Assembly (NCBI GenBank): GCA_963619325.1
Contig: CAVEVQ010000023.1
Span: 1-41,687, forward strand
Length of the DNA stretch: 41,687 nucleotides
Direction: 5' to 3'
From: UBA1181 sp963619325
GTDB lineage: Bacteria > Bacteroidota > Bacteroidia > Bacteroidales > Paludibacteraceae
Below the pieces are notes generated by a model that saw only the letters and a program-made list of their open reading frames with translations, was not told the DNA's origin and did no database searches. Positions 7,209 through 15,271 of the stretch are shown one piece after another. How positions within the stretch are numbered: position 1 is the stretch's first letter; the number at the start of each line of letters is the position of its first letter. The position numbers and the translations under genes were made by a program.

Positions 7209-9011
7209 TTACTCGTTCCTGTTCGCATTGAAAATCTCCCAATAGATACCTTTCTGTGCTAATAATACTTCATGTGTTCCTTGTTCTGCTACTTTCCCTT
7301 TCTCTAAGACGACTATCTTGTCTGCATTTCTGATGGTGGAGAGTCTGTGGGCGATGATAAGACATGTTTTCTTGTATGTTAGCCGACGAATGGCTTGTTG
7401 AAGAAGCAGTTCTGTTCTTGTGTCTATGTTACTGGTGGCTTCGTCGAGTATGAGGATGGGCGCATCTGCAAGGATGGCGCGTGAAATAGTGAGCAGCTGT
7501 TGTTGTCCGTAGCTGATGCCTGCACCTTGCTTCATTAGCTTTTGCTCGTATTGTTGAGGCAAACTCATAATGAAAGTGTCGATGTTGGCGGCTTCGGCCG
7601 CGGTTCGGAGCGCTTGATCGCTGACTGTCTCTTGGCTGTAGCCGATATTATAGCGTACTGTCTCGGAGAATAAAAAAGGCTCTTGAAACACAATGCTCAA
7701 CATTGAACGTAAGTCTATTCTTGATATTGATTGAATGTTGATTCCATTGATAGATATGCTTCCTTCTTGTATCTCGTAGAATTTGGAAAGCAGATGAATT
7801 AAGGTCGTTTTCCCTGCTCCTGTCGTACCAACAATCGCTACTGTTTCTCCAGGTTCTATTGAGAAGGTAACGCCATCAATGGTAGGTGTCTTCCCATCGT
7901 ATGAGAAATGCACGTTGTTGAAATCCACTCTTGCAGGAAACTGATCTTCGGGGAATTTCGTGCCGATTGCGGTTGTGTCGGTTTCCTCGGCGTCATCTAA
8001 AAAAACGAAAATACGTCCGGCCCCTGCTATGGCGGCTTGTATGGCGTTGATCTGCGTCGCAATGGCATTGACGGGCCTCTGAAAATTCTTCGTGTACAAA
8101 AGGAACGTTTGAATCATTCCTACGGAAAGATGGCCGTGGAACGTCAAGAATGCACCGACAACGGTAACAAGAAGGTAGCTGAGATTGTCTAATACGCGGA
8201 GTAGCGGCATTAATATGCCACTGTAAATTTGTGCTCTTTTGCCAGTCTCGTAGACATATTTGTCAAGTTGCTTGAATTTCGTGTTTTGGTTGTCTTCTTG
8301 ACCGAAATTCTTAATTGTGCGAATGCCGACAGCGTATTCTTCGACCATTCCATTAAGCGTTGAAAGCGCTCTTTGCTGTTGGAAGAAATAGGCTCTTGTG
8401 TGTCGTATTATGAAGCGGCTAAGAAGAATGGTCATAGGAATCGTCACACAGGCCACGATTGTCAATGTTACACTCTCATGTAACATAATCAATAGAGAAC
8501 CAATTAATGTTAATATGCTGGTAATCAGTTGAACAAGACAATTACTCAATGCGTTTTTTATGAGTTCTATATCATTGGTGAAGTAGCTCATCAATTCGCC
8601 CCGTCTTCGTTTGTTGTGGCAGCGAATGGTTAGTCTTAGTGTTTTGTTCATCAACTCTTCGCATAGCGTTTTGATGATTTTCATCGTACTTCGCTTCAGC
8701 AAATACTCTTGTACCCAAATGCAAAAAGAACCTGTCAGATTAATTGAGAAAAAGACGAGAAGTTTCTTCCCCAAATGTCCGAAATTGATGGACTTGCCAA
8801 CCGTTGTCACATCGTTGATGCATTGATCTATCGTGATTCCTAAAAGGTAGGGCGCAAGGAGTGAACATGCGACACCGATAAGTGAGAATAAGATGATGAC
8901 AATTAAGCATATTGAGGGCTTCCTCCAATAAGAGAAGAGTCGTAGCAGGATGCTGCCTCTCCCGTGTCTTGTGGAATCCGTATTGACGATATTTTTCTTA
9001 CTTTTTGTCAC
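7209..9011 (-). CDS. Heterodimeric ABC exporter, catalytic-Glu subunit
   Basis: A 600-residue half-transporter: six membrane helices (about residues 30-320), then one nucleotide-binding domain. Walker A GTTGAGKTT near 395, Walker B LILDEATSNID near 520 with the catalytic Glu, and the H-loop His in AHRLSTI near 554 are intact, but the signature is ISYGQ instead of LSGGQ near 499. This is complementary to the defects of the partner encoded just upstream. The start is GTG at 9009-9011, overlapping the partner's stop as GTGA, which suggests translational coupling and equal production. Family is MdlAB/MsbA-like multidrug or lipid exporters; the substrate cannot be told from sequence. Confidence 0.88.
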   Translation of the reverse strand: MTKSKKNIVNTDSTRHGRGSILLRLFSYWRKPSICLIVIILFSLIGVACSLLAPYLLGITIDQCINDVTTVGKSINFGHLGKKLLVFFSINLTGSFCIWVQEYLLKRSTMKIIKTLCEELMNKTLRLTIRCHNKRRRGELMSYFTNDIELIKNALSNCLVQLITSILTLIGSLLIMLHESVTLTIVACVTIPMTILLSRFIIRHTRAYFFQQQRALSTLNGMVEEYAVGIRTIKNFGQEDNQNTKFKQLDKYVYETGKRAQIYSGILMPLLRVLDNLSYLLVTVVGAFLTFHGHLSVGMIQTFLLYTKNFQRPVNAIATQINAIQAAIAGAGRIFVFLDDAEETDTTAIGTKFPEDQFPARVDFNNVHFSYDGKTPTIDGVTFSIEPGETVAIVGTTGAGKTTLIHLLSKFYEIQEGSISINGINIQSISRIDLRSMLSIVFQEPFLFSETVRYNIGYSQETVSDQALRTAAEAANIDTFIMSLPQQYEQKLMKQGAGISYGQQQLLTISRAILADAPILILDEATSNIDTRTELLLQQAIRRLTYKKTCLIIAHRLSTIRNADKIVVLEKGKVAEQGTHEVLLAQKGIYWEIFNANRNE

Positions 9012-10762
9012 TCTTGTTTCTCGTTGTCGTCGGTCGACTGTGATTGTACAGTTTCTTGGTAAATGGGAAGTGTGTGGAGCAACTCTTCATGTGTTCCGAT
9101 TCCGCTGATTTCGCCTTTGTCCAACACGATGATTCGTGTTGCGTGCCTGATTGTGCAAACTCGTTGCGAAATGATGATTTTTGTGCAATCAATTTTTGAA
9201 AGTGCGGAAAAAAGTAAAGTCTCAGTCCTTTGGTCTATGGCGTTGAGACAATCGTCTAGGATAAGACAATCGGGCTTGGAAATAAGCGTTCTGGCTAAAG
9301 AAATTCTTTGTCGTTGTCCACCGGAAAGATTCATGCCCATAGAGGCTAATTTATGGTTGAGACCCATGTCTGTTTTTTTGATGAAATTGCTGATTCTCGC
9401 TGTCTCTAACGCGTCCGTCATCTCCTTTCCCGTTGCATTTTCTTTCCCGAATCGGAGATTTTCTGCGATTGTCCCCGCAAAAAGTTGTACGTTTTGCATC
9501 GCAATCCCTATATGATGATGTAAGTCTTTTTTGTCAATTTTATCTATTGGTATGTCATTGATGTATATGTTTCCGTGAGTAGGTGTATAGTTTTTTAGCA
9601 GCAGCTGAGCGAGTGTGCTTTTACCTGCTCCTGTTCCTCCTATGATTCCAATCGTTTCACCTTCTCCCACTTCGAAATTTATGTTTTTCAACACAAAAGA
9701 GTCTCTGTATTCTCCTTGGTTTTGACCATAAGCGAAAGAAACGTTCTCAAAACGAATTTTGCATCTCTTATTCTCTAATTTAAGGAAACTTTCAACTTTA
9801 TGATTACTGTCTTTGTTGTCAGTGTCATGTAAAATGAAGGCTTTGATTCTTACCCATGAGGTGTTGGCTTCCGTGAGTGAGATGATGATATGTTGCGCCA
9901 TCATAAGTGCAATCAGGATTTGCGTCAGATAGCTGGTGATTGCCATAATTTCGCCGACTTTGATGTCTCCCTCTGTTTCCATGAGTAATGCTGCCCAATA
10001 GACAACAATTGCAATTCCACCATTAATGATTAATGACATCAACGGACTTAGCAGAACAGTTCGTTTTATGGCCTCCATGTTGCTGTCATATAAATTGTCG
10101 TTGATTTTTCTGAAGCGTTTTTTCTCTTTCTCTTCTTGGTTGAAAATACGAATGACTTTTATGCCAGAAAGAACCTCATGTATCACTAAATTGAGCTTTT
10201 CTGTTTGCTCTTGTATCGTCTTAAAGAAAGGATAGGATTTTTTTGTGATATGGATAATAGAGAACAATAGAATAGGAAGAATGATTAACAAAATGGAAGA
10301 TAGCTCCTCGCTAATGGAAAGCACCATGAAGATTGACCCGATGAATAGAATAGGAGCGCGGTAGAGTAATCTCATTGATGATTGAATCACGTTCTGTATT
10401 TTGTTGACGTTGGTGAAAATACAGGTGATAAGGTCTGAAGGCTGCGTCTTGTCTAACTCTGAAAATGAGAGCTGAGTTGTTTTTTTGAAGATGGTTTGCC
10501 GAAGACCTGATCCTACACCGTATGCCACAATACCTGCGGCAAAGATGGATAGCAGTCCGCCAACCATACCAATTAGAGATATGACGAGCATTTTAACACC
10601 TAAAGGAAGAATCACCTTGGGGTTGTGAAGGAAAATTCCCTCGTCTATTATTTTTGACATGAAGAAGGGAAGAGCCAACTCCGCACAGACTTCCGTTCCC
10701 ACCATCAAAGGGGAAAGAATCGCCCAAAACAGGTGAGGCTTTATGTATCTGTATAGAATCAT
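9008..10762 (-). CDS. Heterodimeric ABC exporter, degenerate-site subunit
   Basis: A 584-residue half-transporter with six N-terminal membrane helices and a C-terminal nucleotide-binding domain. Walker A GGTGAGKST (about 372-380) and signature LSGGQRQR (about 479) are canonical. The Walker B end is LILDD, an Asp in place of the catalytic Glu (about 501), and the H-loop is SQRVCTI with Gln in place of His (about 530). Its ATP site should bind but hydrolyse poorly, while its good signature completes the active site of the partner at 7209-9011. This asymmetry is typical of heterodimeric exporters such as TM287/288 and BmrCD. First gene of a two-gene operon, divergent from the coiled-coil/zapA operon. 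Confidence 0.88.
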   Translation of the reverse strand: MILYRYIKPHLFWAILSPLMVGTEVCAELALPFFMSKIIDEGIFLHNPKVILPLGVKMLVISLIGMVGGLLSIFAAGIVAYGVGSGLRQTIFKKTTQLSFSELDKTQPSDLITCIFTNVNKIQNVIQSSMRLLYRAPILFIGSIFMVLSISEELSSILLIILPILLFSIIHITKKSYPFFKTIQEQTEKLNLVIHEVLSGIKVIRIFNQEEKEKKRFRKINDNLYDSNMEAIKRTVLLSPLMSLIINGGIAIVVYWAALLMETEGDIKVGEIMAITSYLTQILIALMMAQHIIISLTEANTSWVRIKAFILHDTDNKDSNHKVESFLKLENKRCKIRFENVSFAYGQNQGEYRDSFVLKNINFEVGEGETIGIIGGTGAGKSTLAQLLLKNYTPTHGNIYINDIPIDKIDKKDLHHHIGIAMQNVQLFAGTIAENLRFGKENATGKEMTDALETARISNFIKKTDMGLNHKLASMGMNLSGGQRQRISLARTLISKPDCLILDDCLNAIDQRTETLLFSALSKIDCTKIIISQRVCTIRHATRIIVLDKGEISGIGTHEELLHTLPIYQETVQSQSTDDNEKQE

Positions 10763-10822
10763 TTGCAGGAATGTCCTTTTGATGTGTTTGATGAAAGAAG
10801 AGGAAAAACAAAAATGTTTGTC

Positions 10823-10831
10823 GCAAATGTA
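10823..10831 (-). promoter_or_regulatory. -7 box (TACATTTGC) for the ABC exporter operon
   Basis: TACATTTGC on the minus strand, 60 bases upstream of the ATG at 10762. No convincing -33 box. Confidence 0.4.
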
Positions 10832-10863
10832 CTAAAAACGTAAAATTTTAATGGTTTGTTTTG

Positions 10864-10895
10864 TTGCGTTATTTGCACTATAATATTAAATTTGC
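10864..10895 (+). promoter_or_regulatory. Promoter of the coiled-coil/zapA/rny operon
   Basis: TTG (10864-10866), 20-base spacer, TAAATTTGC (10887-10895). The ATG at 10912 follows after only 16 bases, so the leader is very short, and the in-frame TTG at 10861 cannot be the start. Confidence 0.6.
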
Positions 10896-10911
10896 GGAGA
10901 ATTTTGGTAGA

Positions 10912-11202
10912 ATGGCTTCTTTAGAAGATGTTGAAGAAAATTTGGCGGTTAGTGTGCGTCGTTTGATCGTTATGTATGACGAGCTTAAGATGCGAAATGA
11001 CGAGTTGACTCAGAAATTGAAGTCGTTGGAAAGCCAGCTTTCGGAGACGGAAGAGAAGCTGAAGGATTGTCGCAAGGAGTTGCAGGACACGCGTTACGCT
11101 AAGGCGACGCAGGTGTCAGAACAGGAAGCGAGGAAGATGCACAATCGGATGCTGAAATTGGAGCGGGAAATTGAAAAATGTGTGTCCCTTCTTAATGAAT
11201 AG
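10912..11202 (+). CDS. Small coiled-coil protein upstream of zapA
   Basis: A 96-residue soluble protein from the ATG at 10912. After a short N-terminus (SLEDVEENLAVSVRRLI) nearly all of it is heptad-like and charged (KMRNDELTQKLKSLESQL and onward), which predicts a long coiled coil. Not a recognised named family; size, composition and its place just before a zapA-like gene recall ZapB-type partners of the division ring, but that is inference from context. Followed by the ZapA-like gene (77 bases) and then rny in the same direction. Confidence 0.75.
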   Translation: MASLEDVEENLAVSVRRLIVMYDELKMRNDELTQKLKSLESQLSETEEKLKDCRKELQDTRYAKATQVSEQEARKMHNRMLKLEREIEKCVSLLNE

Positions 11203-11279
11203 CGGATGGACTGAGTTATCTCGGAACTGCTGAAGAAGTTGGCACATTCCTCAGAAATAGAAAGTAGACATTGGATACC

Positions 11280-11621
11280 ATGAGTGAAAAGACAGACTCA
11301 AAATCTGAAATTTCTCCTGATAAAGAAAAGTCAAATGAACGTTTCAAGATTCGCGTTCAGATGATGAATAGCGTACTTGAAGTGAACATAAGACGTTCCG
11401 ACGAGGTCTATTTTAGAGAAGGAGCAAAGTTGGCTGATGGTAAATACTGTGGGTATGTTTCTTCGTATCATGGTGAAAAGACTGGGGTAGATGATCGTTA
11501 TTTTATGAAACTGACGGCTCTCGACCTGGCAATGCGCTGTATAAAGTATGAGGCGGAAAAGGAGGAACTAAGAAGAAAACTGGAAGATTTGGAAACCAGC
11601 ATAAACAAGGCCTTGAAGTAG
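11280..11621 (+). CDS. zapA: ZapA-like cell division protein
   Basis: A 113-residue protein starting at the ATG at 11280 (a TTG at 11271 is also in frame). After an acidic N-terminus it has RFKIRVQMMNSVLEVNIRRSDEVYFREGAKL, the short beta-strand-containing head of ZapA, then FMKLTALDLAMRCIKYEAE and a C-terminal coiled coil. ZapA binds FtsZ and bundles protofilaments at mid-cell. The Bacteroidota version carries an insertion and is divergent, so the name rests on pattern plus context (coiled-coil gene upstream, rny downstream). Confidence 0.72.
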   Translation: MSEKTDSKSEISPDKEKSNERFKIRVQMMNSVLEVNIRRSDEVYFREGAKLADGKYCGYVSSYHGEKTGVDDRYFMKLTALDLAMRCIKYEAEKEELRRKLEDLETSINKALK

Positions 11622-11627
11622 TTTGAA

Positions 11628-11724
11628 ACAAGAATCAGACAAGAGGGGGCTTTTCATTTGTCTTTAACCTTTATTTTTTATCCCGAAATGAACTGAGAAC
11701 TCGCTTTCACCCCTTCTTGATTGT
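11628..11724 (+). ncRNA. Possible structured RNA between zapA and rny (6S-like candidate)
   Basis: An imperfect outer helix can form between ACAA..TCA..AAGA-GGGG (11628-11648) and CCCC-TCTT-TGA-TTGT (11710-11724). An inner 7-bp helix pairs TTCATTT (11653-11659) with AAATGAA (11686-11692), leaving a large asymmetric central bubble. A position directly after zapA is also where ssrS lies in E. coli. No clean promoter or terminator frames it, so this is a candidate only. Confidence 0.3.
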
Positions 11725-11761
11725 AAGGTGGTGGGCTTAATTGTATTATAATAAATTTATC

Positions 11762-13300
11762 ATGACATTAATTTCTGTAATAGTAGCAGTAGCAGCTTTA
11801 TTGGTCGGCGCTTTGATTACTTGGGTGGTGATGAACACCTTGCTCAAGTCGCGTACGGACAATATTCTTAAGGAGGCAGAAGCTGAGGCGAAGGTGCTTC
11901 GCGACAATAAAATGTTGGAGGTGAAGGAAAAATATCTTGCCCTCAAGACTGAGTATGAAAACCAGTGTAACCAGCGTAATGCAAGGATGCAACAGTTTGA
12001 GTCTAAACTGAAGCAACGTGAGTCTCAGCTTAGTCAGCAACAGGCTGACGTTCAACGTGGTCGTGCTGAGAATGAGAACGTGAAAGAAAACCTGTCGAAC
12101 CAGTTGGATGTGGTTAATGCCCGCAAGCAAGAGTTAGAAAAACTTAACAGAATGGCCAACGAGCGTTTGGAAACGATATCAGGACTTTCTGCTTCTGAGG
12201 CGAAAGCCAATCTGATTGAGTCTTTAAAAGAAGAAGCCAAAACGGACGCTATGTCTTACGTCAATGAAATCATGGAAGAAGCCAAGATGACTGCCAACAA
12301 GGAGGCTAAGCGTATTGTTGTCCATGCTATTCAACGAGTGGCTACCGAGGCGGCTATCGAAAACTCCGTTACCGTGTTTAATATCGACTCTGACGAGATT
12401 AAGGGTCGGATCATTGGTCGTGAGGGACGAAATATTCGTGCTTTGGAGGCTGCAACGGGTGTTGAGATTATTGTAGACGATACTCCTGAAGCTATAGTTC
12501 TTTCTGCGTTTGACCCTGTTCGTCGTGAAATCGCCCGATTGGCTCTTCATCAGTTGGTTACTGATGGACGTATTCATCCAGCTCGTATTGAAGAGGTTGT
12601 CAATAAGGTTAAAAAGCAGGTTGAAGAAGAGATCATTGAGACAGGTAAACGGACAACGATTGATTTGGGTATTCATGGTTTACATCCTGATTTGATTCGT
12701 TTGATTGGAAAGATGAAATATCGTTCCTCTTATGGACAAAATTTGTTGCAGCATGCTCGTGAAACGGCTAATCTTTGCGCAATTATGGCCGCAGAATTAG
12801 GATTGAACGCCAAAAAAGCGAAACGTGCTGGTTTGCTCCATGACATCGGAAAAGTGCCGGATGACGAGCCAGAATTGCCTCACGCAATTTTGGGTATGAA
12901 GTTAGCGGAGAAATACAAAGAAAAACCTGATGTGTGCAACGCCATTGGAGCGCACCACGATGAAATAGAGATGGAAACTTTGATTGCACCAATCGTTCAG
13001 GCTTGTGACGCTATTTCCGGAGCACGTCCTGGAGCGCGTCGTGAAATCGTTGAGGCTTACATCAAGCGTCTGAATGATTTGGAGAAGATGGCTCTGTCTT
13101 ATCCTGGTGTCGTAAAAACTTATGCAATACAAGCGGGTCGAGAGCTTCGTGTGATTGTGGGTGCAGACAAAGTGGATGATAAGGAAATCGAGAAACTTTC
13201 GTATGATATTGCTAAGAAAATTCAAGACGAGATGACTTATCCTGGTCAGGTCAAGATAACAGTTATTCGTGAAACGCGTGCGGTAAGCTACGCAAAGTAA
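11762..13300 (+). CDS. rny: Ribonuclease Y
   Basis: A 512-residue membrane-anchored endoribonuclease that initiates mRNA decay. Order: an N-terminal transmembrane helix (LISVIVAVAALLVGALITW), a long coiled coil to about residue 200, a KH RNA-binding domain (IKGRIIGREGRNIRALE), then an HD domain with AGLLHDIGK and GAHHDE that carries the catalytic metal ligands, and a C-terminal domain. Length matches the family (about 510-520). Start chosen at the ATG at 11762 because it begins the membrane helix directly; an upstream in-frame TTG at 11741 adds seven residues. Last gene of the coiled-coil/zapA/rny operon, followed by a terminator. Confidence 0.96.
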   Translation: MTLISVIVAVAALLVGALITWVVMNTLLKSRTDNILKEAEAEAKVLRDNKMLEVKEKYLALKTEYENQCNQRNARMQQFESKLKQRESQLSQQQADVQRGRAENENVKENLSNQLDVVNARKQELEKLNRMANERLETISGLSASEAKANLIESLKEEAKTDAMSYVNEIMEEAKMTANKEAKRIVVHAIQRVATEAAIENSVTVFNIDSDEIKGRIIGREGRNIRALEAATGVEIIVDDTPEAIVLSAFDPVRREIARLALHQLVTDGRIHPARIEEVVNKVKKQVEEEIIETGKRTTIDLGIHGLHPDLIRLIGKMKYRSSYGQNLLQHARETANLCAIMAAELGLNAKKAKRAGLLHDIGKVPDDEPELPHAILGMKLAEKYKEKPDVCNAIGAHHDEIEMETLIAPIVQACDAISGARPGARREIVEAYIKRLNDLEKMALSYPGVVKTYAIQAGRELRVIVGADKVDDKEIEKLSYDIAKKIQDEMTYPGQVKITVIRETRAVSYAK

Positions 13301-13350
13301 ACGAAGAAAGATAACGCAGTGGCTTTTCATTGCAAATTTTCTATTCAAGA

Positions 13351-13387
13351 AAAGAAGTGGTGTTCGTATGAACCTGCTTCTTTTTTT
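13351..13387 (+). terminator. Terminator of rny
   Basis: Stem of AGAAG/CTTCT and GTTC/GAAC with a small internal loop, followed directly by seven T. Confidence 0.65.
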
Positions 13388-13410
13388 ATGTTTTTTTATG
13401 ATTTTATTGC

Positions 13411-13442
13411 TTGCATAGAAAGGAAAGACAATTTAAATTTGC
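13411..13442 (+). promoter_or_regulatory. Promoter of ssrA
   Basis: TTG (13411-13413), 20-base spacer, TAAATTTGC (13434-13442). The mature tmRNA 5' end at 13505 implies a processed leader of about 55 bases. Confidence 0.65.
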
Positions 13443-13504
13443 TTTTGACTACAGCGGTAGATTGTCTATTACAATGTTCCGAAAAAGGAGTCTCGTAAAA
13501 AAAT

Positions 13505-13897
13505 GGGGATGACTGGATTTGACAGCGAGCAGAGGTGGTAGGTAAGCATGCAGTGCGCTGGTGGCTAGCACTATAATCTGGAGACCAAAAATTTAACTGG
13601 CGAGAATAACTACGCTCTTGCTGCCTAACCGAATAATAGTAGGTTTTGGCTTAATCTAAACACGGGTGTTTAGACAAGACTTCTCCCCGATGCTAAGTCC
13701 TGAGGCGGTCGGAATAGGAGGAGTGGAAAATTCGGGAATAGTTTAGATGTGCCTCGCCATCTGAATGAAATTTAGAGGATAAGGCGGCAGTTGGTGGTCT
13801 TGGTCTTGCTGACGCACGAAAACCAAAGTCAAGAATAAGCATGTAGAAAGCTTATGATTTCCTCGTTTGGACCAGAGTTCGACTCTCTGCATCTCCA
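13505..13897 (+). ncRNA. ssrA: Transfer-messenger RNA (tmRNA)
   Basis: Rescues stalled ribosomes and tags the incomplete proteins. The 5' end GGGGATG pairs with CATCTCC at 13890-13896 to form the tRNA-like acceptor stem; GACTGGATTTGACA and the T-arm GTTCGACTC are typical. The tag reading frame at 13599-13628 encodes GENNYALAA then TAA, the Bacteroidales-type tag. The 3' CCA is not encoded (CAA follows the discriminator A), so it must be added. It has its own promoter and terminator. Confidence 0.97.
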
Positions 13898-13907
13898 CAA
13901 GTTTTGT

Positions 13908-13943
13908 AACCTGCCAAAATCGATGGGTTTTGGTAGGTTTTTT
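13908..13943 (+). terminator. Terminator of ssrA
   Basis: A 12-bp stem (13908-13919 with 13928-13939, one non-Watson-Crick position) and a T-run. Confidence 0.85.
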
Positions 13944-14124
13944 TGTCGAAAATACTAACCAATGCGAAATTGGACAAACAGGTATTTTTTAATCCAACAG
14001 CAAATAATTTTGATTTCCTTCGTTTCGTTGCTTCGTTTGACGTCTTTTCTTGTCATTTGTTGTTTTGAATCTCTCGTTCTGTTCTTGGCATCTTTTTGAG
14101 AAGAAACTTTTGAAAAGGAAGATG

Positions 14125-14160
14125 TAAAAAAAAGCAGACAGTCAATTAACTATCTGCTTT
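14125..14160 (-). terminator. Terminator of tRNA-Ser
   Basis: Stem of 14131-14142 with 14149-14160. One position that mismatches on the plus strand is a U-G pair on the minus strand, and a run of T follows on that strand. Confidence 0.7.
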
Positions 14161-14163
14161 GTG

Positions 14164-14250
14164 CGGAAAGACAGGGATTCGAACCCTGGGAACAGTTGCC
14201 CGTTCACCGCATTTCGAGTGCGGCCCGATCGACCACTCCGGCATCTTTCC
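14164..14250 (-). tRNA. tRNA-Ser (anticodon CGA)
   Basis: An 87-base type II tRNA with a long variable arm. Acceptor GGAAAGA pairs with TCTTTCC, the anticodon stem CCGCA/TGCGG encloses CTCGAAA, giving anticodon CGA (reads UCG), and the T-arm contains GGTTCGAATCC. CCA is not encoded. Confidence 0.95.
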
Positions 14251-14265
14251 AGGTTTTTTCGTGAT

Positions 14266-14274
14266 GCAAAGTTA
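14266..14274 (-). promoter_or_regulatory. -7 box (TAACTTTGC) for tRNA-Ser
   Basis: Minus-strand TAACTTTGC, 16 bases before the tRNA 5' end; no clear -33 box. Confidence 0.45.
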
Positions 14275-14315
14275 GCGTTTTTTATATATAAGCGTCTGCA
14301 TATTTAGCGTTTTTA

Positions 14316-14930
14316 TTAATCTTTTTTCTCTAAGACAATTCCGATGGGACGAATTAACATTTTTTCGGGGTCTATACTTCTGTCTATCACAGCAGTGTCG
14401 CAAGAACCATCTGCTTTATGAAGCAACACTAAAATATCCGACACTACTTCCCAACTTCGGTAACATACGGGCATATTCGTACAGCTGATGTTATTTAAAG
14501 ACATTAACTCTAGGCTTGCTTGTTTTCCCCCGTTTTGACTAACTTCTTGTCGCATCCAAAGCCCTTTAACGCTTTTAAGACAACGTGTGAAATTGTCGTC
14601 TGTATTTCTGAAGGCCACTACCAATTTGCGGTCTTTTTCTTTTTGTGGTGTTCCCAAAATAACTTCAACTTTGTTGCCCGCAGTTAGATCTCCTTCCAGC
14701 TTTGCTCCTTCCGCTATGTAATAGGAGTAGTTTGCCCCCGAACCATTAAGAACGATTTCTATTATTCCCATGGAACTACGGTCGGTCAGTTGTCCTTGAA
14801 GTGTGTCAAATGAAATATAGTCGCTTTGTGAAACCGATTTTGAACAAGAACAAAAAAAAGAAATAACGATGATAGACAAAATTGCGGTAACCGCCGTTCC
14901 CATTTGTTTCTGTATTGTTTGAATTGCCAT
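14316..14930 (-). CDS. Lipocalin-like lipoprotein
   Basis: A 204-residue protein with an N-terminal hydrophobic signal (AILSIIVISFFCSCSKS) whose Cys27 or Cys29 could be lipidated, so probably a lipoprotein. The mature part has two sections: FDTLQGQLTDRSSMGIIEIVL to about residue 110, and a second from LKSVKGLWMRQE with LELMSLNNISC and RSWEVVSDILVLLHK. This layout recalls the Bacteroidales lipocalin-like lipoproteins with a GTW(L/V)-type strand and a YxSWKxEGDxLIL strand. Function unknown. Single gene, divergent from the large repeat protein. Confidence 0.55.
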   Translation of the reverse strand: MAIQTIQKQMGTAVTAILSIIVISFFCSCSKSVSQSDYISFDTLQGQLTDRSSMGIIEIVLNGSGANYSYYIAEGAKLEGDLTAGNKVEVILGTPQKEKDRKLVVAFRNTDDNFTRCLKSVKGLWMRQEVSQNGGKQASLELMSLNNISCTNMPVCYRSWEVVSDILVLLHKADGSCDTAVIDRSIDPEKMLIRPIGIVLEKKD

Positions 14931-15032
14931 AGTTTTTATTTATTGTCTGAGTATTGAATTTCATACTTAGCTCTGCTTTTGCACACAATGGTTGTATTTG
15001 TGCAATTTCATTGCTAAACGGATGAACTATCA

Positions 15033-15041
15033 GCAAATTTA
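15033..15041 (-). promoter_or_regulatory. -7 box (TAAATTTGC) for the lipoprotein gene
   Basis: Minus-strand TAAATTTGC about 100 bases upstream of the ATG at 14930; the spacing to any -33 TTG is poor. Confidence 0.35.
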
Positions 15042-15203
15042 CCTATTTTTGCCGTGCTAATAAAAAACAATCAGATATGAAGTTGAATTAATGAGTAATC
15101 TATGCGTTGATATTAGTGATAAAGAAGATTTTGCCTAAGCAAGGTTGGAAGATAGCATGGTGAAAATACATTTGTTGCATTACTAATATAGTGATACATT
15201 TTT

Positions 15204-15211
15204 TATATTTG
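15204..15211 (+). promoter_or_regulatory. -7 box (TATATTTG) for the FISUMP/InlB repeat protein
   Basis: TATATTTG about 60 bases before the ATG at 15272; TTTGTTG at 15171-15177 is upstream but slightly too far for a standard -33. Confidence 0.4.
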
Positions 15212-15271
15212 TGCAACCTCGTTAATGAGGGGATTTCTCATATTTTTATAACCTGAACAGAAAGCAATAAA

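Larger units (their letters stand above)
14931..15271. other. Intergenic region between lipoprotein and repeat protein
   Basis: 341 bases with no plausible gene. It contains a -7-type box for each side and an inverted repeat TTGCACA (14979-14985) / TGTGCAA (14999-15005) with a 13-base spacer in the lipoprotein leader, which could be an operator or an RNA hairpin. Confidence 0.4.
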
